From Stentor roeselii (Eukaryota; Ciliophora; Heterotrichea; Heterotrichida; Stentoridae), in NCBI GenBank assembly GCA_006503475.1, contig RSEH01000065.1, positions 1 to 64,000 of the forward strand: a stretch of DNA of 64,000 nt, written 5' to 3'. A model generated the notes under the pieces. It did no database searches. It was not told the DNA's origin and was given only the letters and a program-made list of their open reading frames with translations. The position numbers and the translations under genes were made by a program. Shown here in pieces: positions 19,765 through 29,076 of the stretch. Numbering within the stretch: the stretch's first letter is position 1; each line of letters begins with the position of its first letter.

Positions 19765-20550
19765 TCATCTTGAAGGAGTCAAAAACTCTTTAGGCATGCA
19801 GAACTTTCTCTTGAACTGTGGCAGCTGCTTACAAGTCTTAGGAGGTCTATTCTCAATCTGCATAAAATGCTCAAGTTTCTTCAAAATACTAAGAGGATGA
19901 TGCAAAGATTGATTAACAGGCGAGTTGCTCATAGTCTGAGACTCGACTTCAATAGAACTATTAAGAGAAAGTCCAGGATTCTCACTTCCCTTATTCCTTC
20001 GATGCTCACTAGAGTTAAACCTGGGATGCTTGACAATCAGAGGAAGATTAAAAGGATTTTCTATCTTCTTACATCGAAACTGAGGATTTTCACAGACTTT
20101 TTTATATTCAGGAGCTTTTTTTACCACACTGATTGAAAATTCACTTGTTTTTACCTGGCTAAGCATTTCAACTTTATCATCCTTTCTCATGTTAAACTCC
20201 GGAGTCCTTCTATCCAAAAATTCAAAACTTTCCAGTTCTTTTTCCTTCCAAACTTCTTTTTTTTCATTCAAACTTTGAAATCGAGGCTTTTTCGAACCCT
20301 TCCAAAAATCAAGCACTTTCGATTCCGGTTTAACCAAAGCCAAAACTTTCAAGTTTTTTCGGGTCCTCATCTTCTGGCCAATCAAATCAGAAAATTTGCA
20401 AAGGTCGGCAGGTTCTGAAAGAATTTTTTGCGGTTTCGGTCTTTTCGATGATTTTTTCGTTAAAAAATCGATAGGTTTGGGATTTTTCTGAAAATTTGCT
20501 GAAAAAGTTTGAGTCATGTCCAGGTCTTTCATTTCTCTTGATTCAAACAT
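19765..20550 (-). CDS. Uncharacterised Lys/Ser/Pro-rich 261-aa protein
   Basis: Not recognised. The protein is basic, low in hydrophobic residues and probably disordered, with many KxxK and PK phrases (KPIDFLTKKSSKRPKPQK near residue 25). The C-terminal part has a short more structured phrase, HPLSILKKLEHFMQIENRPP, and ends FKRKFCMPKEFLTPSR. The gene ends in TGA and starts 11 bp after the stop of the gene before it on the same strand, so the two may be co-transcribed. A role as a cytoskeletal or nuclear binding protein would be guesswork. Confidence 0.65.
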   Translation of the reverse strand: MFESREMKDLDMTQTFSANFQKNPKPIDFLTKKSSKRPKPQKILSEPADLCKFSDLIGQKMRTRKNLKVLALVKPESKVLDFWKGSKKPRFQSLNEKKEVWKEKELESFEFLDRRTPEFNMRKDDKVEMLSQVKTSEFSISVVKKAPEYKKVCENPQFRCKKIENPFNLPLIVKHPRFNSSEHRRNKGSENPGLSLNSSIEVESQTMSNSPVNQSLHHPLSILKKLEHFMQIENRPPKTCKQLPQFKRKFCMPKEFLTPSR

Positions 20551-20561
20551 TTTTAATCGAA

Positions 20562-21785
20562 TTAAAATTTAAATAAAGTCCTTCTTTTGTTGGAAGCGCT
20601 GAATGAAAAGTCTTCAGAATGTTGGTAACTTGGGTCGCCTTCCAGGAAAATCGTGGGAAGCATGAAGATCTTGTTTGAAGCGCGACTTATTGACCGATGT
20701 TTTGCTTTGAAAGGCGCTAGTTCTTTAGTGAATCGTCGAATTTGGAGGAAGGAAGGAGCAAGACGCTTGGCAGTCACTTTGGAGAGCTTTTGACTGCCTT
20801 TTGATATGGCCTTGCTTTTAAATCTTGCGAAGGTCTTTATTTTTAAATAGGCTGCTCCTTTGTTTTTCGTCACCAGTTTTTTTATGAAGTAACTCAGAAG
20901 AAGGGCCTTTTGGATTCTTGACTTCAAAGTCGCAAGTTTTTGAATCGAGTTGAAAGCTTTTCGCTTCTGGATTAAAGCGAACCGCGATTCGAAGATTTTC
21001 ACGTTGAATAAAGAAATCTTCTTTTTTAAGACCTTTAGTGACTTAAAACTCGTAATCAAGCAAAATTCTTGGTTCCTTTCAAAGACCTTCTTTAAAATTT
21101 TCATTCCAGTGAGAGACTCTTTTCTCACCAGGTAGGAAAAAAAACCTGAAAAACTCGACCTTGTTTTTTTAACTGCTTCAAAAGCGTGTTTTTTTACTTT
21201 TAACAGGATTTTTTCTAAAGTTTTCACACCTTTCAAGTCGATTTTTTTCTTAACGAGTCTTACAGGTCTGACCTTTTTTGCCCTTTGGCAGAGATAAATT
21301 TCCCAGAAACTCTTCAAAACCTTCATTTGGGTCAATTTGCTCAACACGAAGAAAAGTCTTGAAAGTGACTTGACTTTGTTGTCAGGCAAACGGAAGACTT
21401 TGAAGTCCTGGTCAAAAGAAACGCATCTCGCCCTAGGGCTTGAAATATGAGAAAATAACGTCGAAAAGCCTGAGTAAGAGTCTTTGAAATTTTTCAGCTT
21501 GTAAAAAACCCAAAGCTTTTTAGGGAAAATTCGCTTTTGAAGCCACTGGATTAATTGATTTACTGTTTTTCGGTCGAATGTTTTACGTCGCTTTTGGCTC
21601 AGGGATTTTAACTTTATAAAAACTGTCGATTTTTGCTTTTGGAATAACCAGTGAAGGTCTTTTACGAACTTGGATAGTTGGAAAGAAAATGTGAGTCTTG
21701 GATTTTTGAATGGACTTGGAAGCTCAGAATTGACTTTTCTATACTTTTGGAAGTAGGTGACTCTAGAAGTAAAAACAGTTGACAT
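20562..21785 (-). CDS. Strongly basic helical-repeat protein, unknown
   Basis: The 407-aa protein is dominated by Lys, Arg, Phe and Leu and contains few acidic residues. It is built of successive amphipathic helices with recurring phrases in which an aromatic or aliphatic residue recurs (LTQMKVLKSFWEIYL, KAFNSIQKLATLKSRIQKAL, AYLKIKTFARFKSKAI, SFLQIRRFTKELAPFKAKH). This layout is reminiscent of Sfi1-like or IQ-like calmodulin/centrin-binding arrays, but spacing is irregular and the canonical Trp/IQ positions are not kept. Centrin-based contractile fibres are prominent in Stentor, so a centrin-binding role is a testable guess only. It is divergent from the ubiquitin-like gene, 133 bp between start codons. 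Confidence 0.7.
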   Translation of the reverse strand: MSTVFTSRVTYFQKYRKVNSELPSPFKNPRLTFSFQLSKFVKDLHWLFQKQKSTVFIKLKSLSQKRRKTFDRKTVNQLIQWLQKRIFPKKLWVFYKLKNFKDSYSGFSTLFSHISSPRARCVSFDQDFKVFRLPDNKVKSLSRLFFVLSKLTQMKVLKSFWEIYLCQRAKKVRPVRLVKKKIDLKGVKTLEKILLKVKKHAFEAVKKTRSSFSGFFSYLVRKESLTGMKILKKVFERNQEFCLITSFKSLKVLKKKISLFNVKIFESRFALIQKRKAFNSIQKLATLKSRIQKALLLSYFIKKLVTKNKGAAYLKIKTFARFKSKAISKGSQKLSKVTAKRLAPSFLQIRRFTKELAPFKAKHRSISRASNKIFMLPTIFLEGDPSYQHSEDFSFSASNKRRTLFKF

Positions 21786-21918
21786 AGTTTTGAATAATAT
21801 GAAATCCTTTAAATATGCAACTTTTTCATTCCTTCCTAAACTCTCTTTCCGATTCGACAGAAATCAAAGAAGACCTTCCAATAGAGCCCAATCATGTAAA
21901 AATAATTATTAATAATAG

Positions 21919-22410
21919 ATGGGCCAAACAATAAACAAGCCGAAACACCTGATAAAAGCTTACATTCACCCAGTTCCAGGGAGTTCAGGTTGTTCACTTA
22001 AAAAGAAAAACGTTGTCAGTATCTACACTGACCACCAGATCCTGACACTTAAAACAACAAATGACATGACAGGCAACCAACTGAAAACATTAGTGAAACT
22101 CAAAACTAACTCAGACTACTCCCTCTTCCTCAATAATCAAGAAATTCGGTACTCTCTGACATTGTCTCAGCTGGGAATCAATGAAAAGTCGCTGATTCAG
22201 GCAAGACCTGCTTGCTTGGAACTTGAAAAGTCTTTTTGTAAGTCAACAGCACCGAGTCATAGAAGAAATAATAGTACTAATGTCCCTTGTCGAATCAATT
22301 TAGATTCGGATCTCTCGGTTTATGCTGCTCCGGAAGTTGGGCAGTTAAAGCGAAGAGCCAATCATCATCGACGTGGGTCAAATATGGGAACAAGGACTAA
22401 TCATGGCTAG
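21919..22410 (+). CDS. Small ubiquitin-like-fold protein, N-terminal MG
   Basis: 163 aa. Residues about 30-95 resemble a ubiquitin-like beta-grasp: VVSIYTDHQILTLKTTNDMTGNQLKTLVKLKT (two strands and the helix), then YSLFLNNQEIRYSLTLSQLGINEKSLIQARP (strands and the terminal LGI...SLIQ part, like LxDYGIxxxSTLHL in ubiquitin). The C-terminal 60 residues are basic and disordered, and there is no diglycine processing site, so conjugation is unlikely. The start MGQTIN has Gly2 and could be myristoylated, but Asn at position 6 is not preferred. It lies 21 bp ahead of the WD40/channel gene on the same strand. Confidence 0.68.
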   Translation: MGQTINKPKHLIKAYIHPVPGSSGCSLKKKNVVSIYTDHQILTLKTTNDMTGNQLKTLVKLKTNSDYSLFLNNQEIRYSLTLSQLGINEKSLIQARPACLELEKSFCKSTAPSHRRNNSTNVPCRINLDSDLSVYAAPEVGQLKRRANHHRRGSNMGTRTNHG

Positions 22411-22431
22411 AATTTTGTATTAAGCTAATAA

Positions 22432-25400
22432 ATGGAAGGAAATCGTCGACTAAGTCTCAGAAGCCAAAAGCTTCTAAACCCTGAGCGTCCCAAACGGCCC
22501 GAAATTCCGGCAAGCCAAGCAATAAAAGACGACTTTTCTGCCTTAATAAAACATTGCTCTGAATATCGTCCAAGCTTCATCAGCACTCCTTTTAGAGGTT
22601 CAAGTCTAAGACTAGTAAACAACCACAAAAACGTTGTTTTCACTTCATTTGACGGAAGAATAGCCAATTGCGACGTAGACAAAAAGCAGCTGATTCTTCA
22701 TCATCAAGTGGACCCAAATATCCGTATCGAAAGTTTATCAATAACAAAAAATTCGCAATTTATTTACATTGGAACTGACAACGGGTCAGTTCACAAACTT
22801 CGATTTGATACTTTTGAACCTTTAGGCACTTTTGATAAACATTCTTCATCTGTTATCGGAATTTTCTTGAACAACGAGGAAAGTGAACTTTACACTGCTG
22901 GAGACTCTCGCGTTTTCAGATGGGCTGACTCGAGTAACCCTGCTTCAGGTAAAGAACTTTACGCACATGATTCGAATGTTCTTTCTTTCGACTTGAGTCT
23001 TGATTGCGTTCATTTGGCCTCCGGGGATACTTCTGGAGTCTTCAAGGTTTATAGTCTTGCCGACTTCCAAACGAAGCATACTTCTGATAAGCTCGATACT
23101 GAAATCCTCAGTGTGAAGATTTCAAACAAAAACACTTTTTTAGTCGTTGGAACCAGTTCTAAAGGAATAAAAGTCTTCAACTTCGGTGACTGGTCAATAG
23201 CTCGAGAATTTCACGACAGTCACAGAGTATCAAGTGTGACTTTAAACGGAGAAGAAACAGTTCTCTTCAGCAGTAACTCTGATGGAGTAGTAAAACTTTG
23301 GAACCTTGAAAAGTGGCAAGACGAGATTTCAATCCAGGCGCATTCAGGCAACATCCGAAGCCTGATCCTTTCAGAAGACTGCAAAAAGATCTTCACAATA
23401 GGAGACGATAAACGTGTGGTCATATCTCGAGTCCCTGACTTTCAAAACAACTTCAACATGCAAACCGAGGCCACTTTCATCTCATTACGTCAAAATGTGA
23501 AAACTGACTCTCTTTACTGTTTAAGCAACGAAGGCCATTTATTTGAAATTCGTGATAAGGTCCAAGAAAGAATTGCAAAATTCGAAAAAAATGTTCTTTC
23601 CTGGGACTTGATCAGCAATGGGGTCGAAATTGGAGTCGTCTTCGAACCAAATGACTCAAGGGTCCTGGAATACGCCATTGTGCCTTTAAGCAAGCCTCGG
23701 ACTATAAGATATTCAAAACTTGAAACTGAGTCAAGAGTCTCTGCTGCTGGCTTCGCTTGGGAAGGAGAAGTGCTGATCGTTGGCCAAAGCTTTAAAGTCT
23801 CAGTCATTCATCTGAACGCGAATGAGAAGTTGACTTTGAAAAATCATACTTTTAGGTCACATACTGGAACTGTCTCTAGCATCGCTATTGATAAAGCTTT
23901 TCTTTTTGCAGGGGATAGCGTCGGGATCATTAAAGTTTACAACTTTGGAATGGATAATAAAGAAATTGGACAAATGGTTGATGAAAGTCATTCGAAAGTT
24001 GAAATTATTAGACCGAGAATGGAGGAAAGACTTGTTTTTTCAGGGAATGCTAATGGAGAGGTTATTATTTGGAGCATGGAACGATTTGTGAGTATTAATA
24101 TAGTCCCTATGAATGCAAAAATACAAGAAATTTACTTTACTAGAGATAAAAGTAACTTTTTTATCTGTTCAGGTGGAAATCTGACACTTTGGAACATGGA
24201 AGACTTATCAAGAGAAGCAGTTTTAACACTTCCTGACGATATCCGAGCTTTTCACCCAACTTGTGACGAGAGCAATTTAGTATTCGCATTTGAAAACCAC
24301 GTGAAAGTAATGGAAAACCCTCTTCTCACCGAAAAACTATCAATTTTCGGAAATTACGAAGAATCTGAAAAATTCTTAAAGTACGTCATGCGAATCATGA
24401 ACCACGAGTACCCAAAGCACGATCCTGAAATGGACGAATGGCTTATCGAGCCTTTCCACATCAACGCTCTTCACCTCTACGCTTACTTCGACATGCCGAG
24501 GCACTTAGAAGCGAGTATCGCAGGAGGTGGAAACTTTTTCAACAGTCGTTCTGGGTACTCCCCGATGATCATCAGTCTCGAGAAAAAGTCCTACGATTGC
24601 ATCGACGCGATTTACGAGTCACTTAAAAATCGTTCTTCATTCGACAAGATGTCTCTTTACCGACTGTCTTCTGCACTTCCAGAGTTGAATCGTTTCAGTT
24701 ATTCCAAGTTACAAGACTTGTACTCGATAGCCTTTGACCATGCATTTGCTTTTGAAATGCCGAAGTTTATTTCAAGTTCTGAGAGACTTCCTATTGTGAA
24801 AAAAAGCAAAAGATACTTCATCCCGCATTGGCGCTTTGCTGAGAAAAATGCGTTTGAAGTGGATGAGACAGCTATTGAGTTCAAGCAAAGTTTTGTAAAG
24901 ATTAACACCCGGATTGGATCTAGTCAAAGTCTTGCTTTTATGAAGAGTTTAGTTGAATGTCAGAATCCGGCGGTTTATACAACTGAACTTGTGCAGGTTG
25001 TACTGAATGATAAGTGGAGTAAAATCAAATGGATGTATTTTTTAGAGCTTTTTTTTTATTTGGTTTATTTGTTGATTGTTTGTTATATTGTTCAGTTTGA
25101 TAAAGACCTGCAGACTTGGAATGAAGAGTTAATTGTTGCTTTTGTTATCAGTTGTTTTTTGTTTGTTTATGAAATTATGCAGATGGTTGCATCGGGCTTG
25201 CTTTATTTTATGATTTTTTGGAATTATGTTGATTTGTTGCGCTTCTTGTCATTCACTGGGTACGCTATTTTGATTTTCTGTGAAGAGTCACAAACTGCTA
25301 ATAAGTATCTTCTCATCTCGACTGTCATTTTGTCACTGCTTAGAGGAGTCAGTTATTTCAGGGTGTTACCTTCAATTCGATGGGTCATCAAACTTATCTT

Positions 25401-25941
25401 TGATGTCGTTTCTGAACTCTGGGCTTTGGCATTCGTTGTTATTTACACTGGAGCAGCTTCTTTTGAATTTTATAAGTTCTTGGAAAAGGAAAATTTGAGT
25501 CAATTGCTTCCTTTGAGTCAGGAACACTTTAGAATTCAGTATACGACTGTTATTTTCATTGTTTTAATCAACCCGCTTATTATTTTAAACCTTTATATGG
25601 CTATCATTGGAGAAAAACTTGAGAAGAGTGAGAATGAAAAAGTTATTCTTGATGGGCAGGAACTTGCTGCAATGATTTATGAAGCTGAAATTCTTTTCTT
25701 TTGCAATAGAAAGTATAAAAAACCTAAGTTTTTGCATATTATGCAGGAAGAAGCTCCTGCTATTCAAGCGCAGAAAACTAGCGGACAGAGAATTAAGAAA
25801 ATGGCTGAAAATGTTGTTGGAGTCGAAAAAAATAGCAAAAAAACTGGATCGGATATTAGAGCTTTGATTAAGTTTATTAAACAGGAAACTGAGGAGATTA
25901 ATGAAAAAACTGATTATGTGGCTCAGAGATTAAAAAAATAA
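22432..25941 (+). CDS. WD40-repeat / TRP-like channel fusion with a shortened pore region
   Basis: 1169 aa. Residues about 55-640 are WD40 repeats, probably two propellers, with phrases such as GVVKLWNLEKW, DKRVVISRVPDF, SVGIIKVYNFG, NGEVIIWSMERF. A helical linker (650-850) leads to six hydrophobic segments (about 860-1065): WSKIKWMYFLELFFYLVYLL (S1), FVYEIMQMVASGLLYFMIFWNYVDLLRF (S2-S3, with the YE...WN.vD signature of TRP channels), VILSLLRGVSYFRVL (S4 region), ALAFVVIYTGAASFEFY (S5) and INPLIILNLYMAIIGEKL (S6, family phrase NLLIAI.G). A coiled tail follows. Compared with the related relic at 58.5 kb, the S5-S6 loop is about 15 residues shorter and lacks the aromatic-G-x-F filter phrase. 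Ion conduction is therefore uncertain. WD40-channel fusions are known in ciliates. Confidence 0.85.
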   Translation: MEGNRRLSLRSQKLLNPERPKRPEIPASQAIKDDFSALIKHCSEYRPSFISTPFRGSSLRLVNNHKNVVFTSFDGRIANCDVDKKQLILHHQVDPNIRIESLSITKNSQFIYIGTDNGSVHKLRFDTFEPLGTFDKHSSSVIGIFLNNEESELYTAGDSRVFRWADSSNPASGKELYAHDSNVLSFDLSLDCVHLASGDTSGVFKVYSLADFQTKHTSDKLDTEILSVKISNKNTFLVVGTSSKGIKVFNFGDWSIAREFHDSHRVSSVTLNGEETVLFSSNSDGVVKLWNLEKWQDEISIQAHSGNIRSLILSEDCKKIFTIGDDKRVVISRVPDFQNNFNMQTEATFISLRQNVKTDSLYCLSNEGHLFEIRDKVQERIAKFEKNVLSWDLISNGVEIGVVFEPNDSRVLEYAIVPLSKPRTIRYSKLETESRVSAAGFAWEGEVLIVGQSFKVSVIHLNANEKLTLKNHTFRSHTGTVSSIAIDKAFLFAGDSVGIIKVYNFGMDNKEIGQMVDESHSKVEIIRPRMEERLVFSGNANGEVIIWSMERFVSINIVPMNAKIQEIYFTRDKSNFFICSGGNLTLWNMEDLSREAVLTLPDDIRAFHPTCDESNLVFAFENHVKVMENPLLTEKLSIFGNYEESEKFLKYVMRIMNHEYPKHDPEMDEWLIEPFHINALHLYAYFDMPRHLEASIAGGGNFFNSRSGYSPMIISLEKKSYDCIDAIYESLKNRSSFDKMSLYRLSSALPELNRFSYSKLQDLYSIAFDHAFAFEMPKFISSSERLPIVKKSKRYFIPHWRFAEKNAFEVDETAIEFKQSFVKINTRIGSSQSLAFMKSLVECQNPAVYTTELVQVVLNDKWSKIKWMYFLELFFYLVYLLIVCYIVQFDKDLQTWNEELIVAFVISCFLFVYEIMQMVASGLLYFMIFWNYVDLLRFLSFTGYAILIFCEESQTANKYLLISTVILSLLRGVSYFRVLPSIRWVIKLIFDVVSELWALAFVVIYTGAASFEFYKFLEKENLSQLLPLSQEHFRIQYTTVIFIVLINPLIILNLYMAIIGEKLEKSENEKVILDGQELAAMIYEAEILFFCNRKYKKPKFLHIMQEEAPAIQAQKTSGQRIKKMAENVVGVEKNSKKTGSDIRALIKFIKQETEEINEKTDYVAQRLKK

Positions 25942-26191
25942 TAGTTAGGTAAGTATTGGTTGAATGGGTATTATTTTGATTAAACTAATGAAATCGATGG
26001 TTTTTTGATTATTTATATCATTTTTATATGTTTTATTAAAACTCGATAGGTTATTTTTTCCTTTTCTATGACTTTGAATTAAGGTTCATGAAAAATTCTT
26101 TTTCATATAATTAAAAAAATTCTAAAATCACTTTAATTAGATGAAAACATCCAGCGTTTTCTGTTTTTAAATTGAAATATTTTAGATATAA

Positions 26192-27106
26192 ATGTCTCAA
26201 CCAATCAACCTCAAGTACAGAATTAGTAAAAAAGTCGGAAGTGGGGCCTACGGAGATGTTTTTGCAGTTTTTCTTCCTCCCAGCATGGCCCCAGTTGCTT
26301 TAAAACTAGAAAAATCTGGAAGTCGTTCAACTTTGTCTCATGAATGCCGGGTACTTAAGATTTTGGAAGGTGTTAATGGAATACCTTCATTGCTTCACTT
26401 TGGAGAGGCAGAAGAGGGTCTTTTTATGATTACGGAACTTTTGGGTGCATCATTAGAAGATTTGCTGATTTTATCTAATCGTAAAATGTCTTTGAAGTCT
26501 GTTTTAATGATTTTAAATCAGATTCTGACAATTTTGGAATCGGTTCATTCGAAGCAAGTCGTTCATCAAGACATTAAACCAAGCAACTTTTTGATCGGTC
26601 TCGGTCATAACAAGTCAAAAGTCCACTTGATCGACTTCGGACTTTCTAAAAAGCTCGATCTTGTCAATGAAGAATCTTCACAAAGCTCTTCAATTGTCGG
26701 GACTCCCAAATTTTTATCCCTTTCCGCGCATTCAAGAAATCAGCAGAGTTTCAAAGACGACTTAGAGAGCCTTGCTTATATGACCGTCTATCTGTTGACC
26801 GGCAGTTTGCCTTGGCAGGGTGTTGGTGGAAACTGTAAAATAGAGAAGTACAGTAAAATTTTCGATATTAAGACCCACACTTCACCTGAGGACCTCTGTA
26901 GAGGACTTCCGGTAGAGTTCAGGTTTTTCGTTAATTATGCAAGAAGTCTAAAAGTTGAAGAAAGACCTGACTATCGAATGGTTAAGAACTGGTTTTCAAG
27001 ACTTTTTCAACGAAGAAAGTTTTTGGATGACCAGGTTTTTGATTGGACTAGAGTTTTGAAGGTTAGGAAGGACTCTTTCGCGTTAGATGAGGAAAAGGAA
27101 GAATAA
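26192..27106 (+). CDS. Casein kinase 1-type protein kinase with HQD catalytic loop
   Basis: 304 aa, nearly all kinase domain. KVGSGAYGDVFAV is the glycine loop, VALKLEKSG the VAIK-type lysine (CK1 reads VAIKLE), LLGASLEDLL matches CK1 LLGPSLEDLF, and HLIDFGLSKKL contains DFG and the CK1-style LAK-like stretch. GTPKFLSLSAHSRNQQSFKDDLESLAYMTVYLLTGSLPWQG matches the CK1 GTARYAS...R.DDLESLGY...LPWQG run. The catalytic loop reads VVHQDIKPSNF in place of HRDIKPDNF: the Arg of HRD is Gln and the Asp-Asn step is Ser-Asn, but the catalytic Asp, Lys and Asn remain. It is likely active but differently regulated. Start and stop are unambiguous. Confidence 0.9.
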   Translation: MSQPINLKYRISKKVGSGAYGDVFAVFLPPSMAPVALKLEKSGSRSTLSHECRVLKILEGVNGIPSLLHFGEAEEGLFMITELLGASLEDLLILSNRKMSLKSVLMILNQILTILESVHSKQVVHQDIKPSNFLIGLGHNKSKVHLIDFGLSKKLDLVNEESSQSSSIVGTPKFLSLSAHSRNQQSFKDDLESLAYMTVYLLTGSLPWQGVGGNCKIEKYSKIFDIKTHTSPEDLCRGLPVEFRFFVNYARSLKVEERPDYRMVKNWFSRLFQRRKFLDDQVFDWTRVLKVRKDSFALDEEKEE

Positions 27107-27163
27107 TTGATTAGGTTAAATATTTGAGATACTTTCTTGTTTTATTATATTTAATTAATTTAG

Positions 27164-27474
27164 TCTTTAGTAAATTTATAAAGTTTTGGGTAGTTTTATT
27201 CAATATATTCAACTGAATATTCTTAGTTCTATTAAATTTAATTGAGTCTTTAGTAAATTTATAAAGTTGTAGGTAGTTTTATTCAATATATCCAACTGAA
27301 TATTCTTAGTTCTATTAAATTAATTGAGTCTTTAGTAAATTTATGAAGTTTTAGGTAGTTTTATTCAATATATTCAACTGAATATTCTTAGTTCTATTAA
27401 ATTAATTGATTCTTTAGAAAATTTATAAAGTTTTATGTAGTTTTTATTATATTCAACTGACTATTCTTAGTAAT
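27164..27474. repeat. 82-83-bp tandem repeat, four copies, ending at a start codon
   Basis: Units begin (tctttag) at 27164, 27247, 27329 and 27411; the first three are 83, 82 and 82 bp and the last is cut short. Each carries the near palindrome ATATTC-AACT-GAATAT or a close variant. The fourth copy stops at the ATG (27475) of the 5-phosphatase gene, so the array forms its whole immediate upstream region. It begins about 57 bp after the CK1 gene's stop. Confidence 0.93.
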
Positions 27475-29076
27475 ATGAAAAAATACATCTCCCAAAAGCT
27501 AAGAGACTCTGAAACAATAATCGAATGCGAACAAGTAATATCCTGGATAAAAAAGAAAGCTCGAGACTGTTACTTAACAATAGTCGGATCAAAGTACCAA
27601 AACTTAGAACTCGCGTAAACCCTATTCAGTATATTCCTGTTCAGACCATCCCGAATGTTTATGCTAAACAACAAAATCGAGTTAATAACAGTCCTTCCAC
27701 TAACAAAAGAACTATCAATAAAGCCTCGTTCAAACGGTTTCGCAGTAAAGTGGCTTGATTTCTTAGAGACCCAATTAGAATTCCAAACAAAATCCGAAAA
27801 ACTTTACATGTTCATCATGAACCACTTATCAGAAGCCTCGACATATCAACGAGAAGCTTTCAAGACCGGTTCGCCAACTCATCAATGGGTTTGGTACTAC
27901 CAAGACTCGATTCACCCGAAGCTAAAAGACCCTTCCTCTCCAAAGCCCGACCTTTTCTCAAGCAGAGAAACAGTCCAGTTCAAAGCAGAGCATTTCGGCC
28001 AGGACATCATGACTTCTTACATTAAAGAACAGTTAAAAAAAAGAGAAAATCAGTTCATCACAAAAGAACCTTTAAAAGTCTTCATCGGCACCTGGAACTG
28101 CGGAGGGACCCCCCCTGATGACTCGGTTTCTCTCATTGGATGGCTCAGGTCAGGAGGTTCAGAAATCGCTTTGGACTACGGCGTGATCGTGATTTGCTTG
28201 CAAGAAATGTGCGCACTTTCCGCTAAGAATATCATGGGCGATGAAACTAGAGCCGCGGAATGGGAAGTTTACTTGACTCAACAGGTAGCCATTGCTTATC
28301 CTTGCAAACGATTTGTTAAAGTAAGAAATAAGCAGATATGCAAACAAGCACTTTGGGGACTTTTGACTTTGATTTATGTGGATGAAGAAGATTTCGAGAA
28401 AGTGACTGGTTTAGCTGAATGTTCTGTGAAACTTGGACTGAAAGGTTATATGGCGAATAAAGGGGCTGCAAGTCTTCGGTTCGAGTTTTTAAATAGCAGC
28501 TTTTGTGTTATTAACTGTCATCTCGCTGCTCATAAGAAAAAAGTGAAAGCTCGGAATGAACATGTAAGTTCTGTGTTGAAACAGACTAGGTTTAGTTTGA
28601 GAAAAAGAGAAATTGTTGTTTATGAACATGACTTTGTCATATGGGCTGGGGACTTTAACTATAGAATTGATGGACTTTCTCATGAGGAGATCAGGAATTT
28701 CATTGAAAGGAATCAGCTTAGGACACTTTGGAGATGTGATCAACTCATCAGGCTTAAGGAAAGCGAAACTTTACTCTCGGATTTTATTGAAGGGGAACTT
28801 GAGTTCAATCCGACTTATAAGTATGTCAAAGGAAGCTCGGAATATTGGTAGGATTTACTTAGTGATAAAAGAGAACCTAGCTGGTGTGATAGGATCTTGA
28901 TTAGAGGACAAGGAGAAATTTTAAGGTATTTTGACTTTCCACTACTTTTTCAAAGTGATCATAAACCTGTCTTTGCTGAGATTCTTTTTCATGTTCAGAG
29001 AGTTAATGATGAGCAAAAAAGTATTGTCACTTGTGAAATTATTGAAAATGCTAAAAAAATTAGCGATTTTCATTAA
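27475..29076 (+). CDS. Inositol polyphosphate 5-phosphatase (IPPc domain)
   Basis: Three exons separated by two 15-nt introns (27615-27629, 28848-28862) give 523 aa. A short N-terminal domain (1-170) precedes an IPPc catalytic domain with every motif: FIGTWNCGG, ICLQEM (metal-binding Glu), GYMANKGA, FCVINCHLAAH, IWAGDFNYRID, FNPTYKY, EPSWCDRILIRG and SDHKPVFAEI. The PSWCDRIL and SDHKPV motifs appear only after the second intron is removed. The enzyme removes the 5-phosphate from inositol phosphates or phosphoinositides at membranes, controlling PI(4,5)P2 or PI(3,4,5)P3. No SAC domain is present, so it is an OCRL/INPP5-type enzyme, but no RhoGAP or CaaX tail is visible. A frame starting at 27655 alone would miss the first exon. 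Confidence 0.93.
27615..27629 (+). other. 15-nt intron 1 of the 5-phosphatase gene
   Basis: GTAAACCCTATTCAG, with an in-frame TAA. Removal joins ...NLELA to IFLFRPSRMF in one frame. GT and AG ends; an A sits six bases from the 3' end, as in the other introns here. Confidence 0.9.
28848..28862 (+). other. 15-nt intron 2 of the 5-phosphatase gene
   Basis: GTAGGATTTACTTAG, with an in-frame TAG. Removal makes the codon TGT and restores EYCDKREPSWCDRIL, the family's invariant motif, which is strong proof of the splice. Confidence 0.95.
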
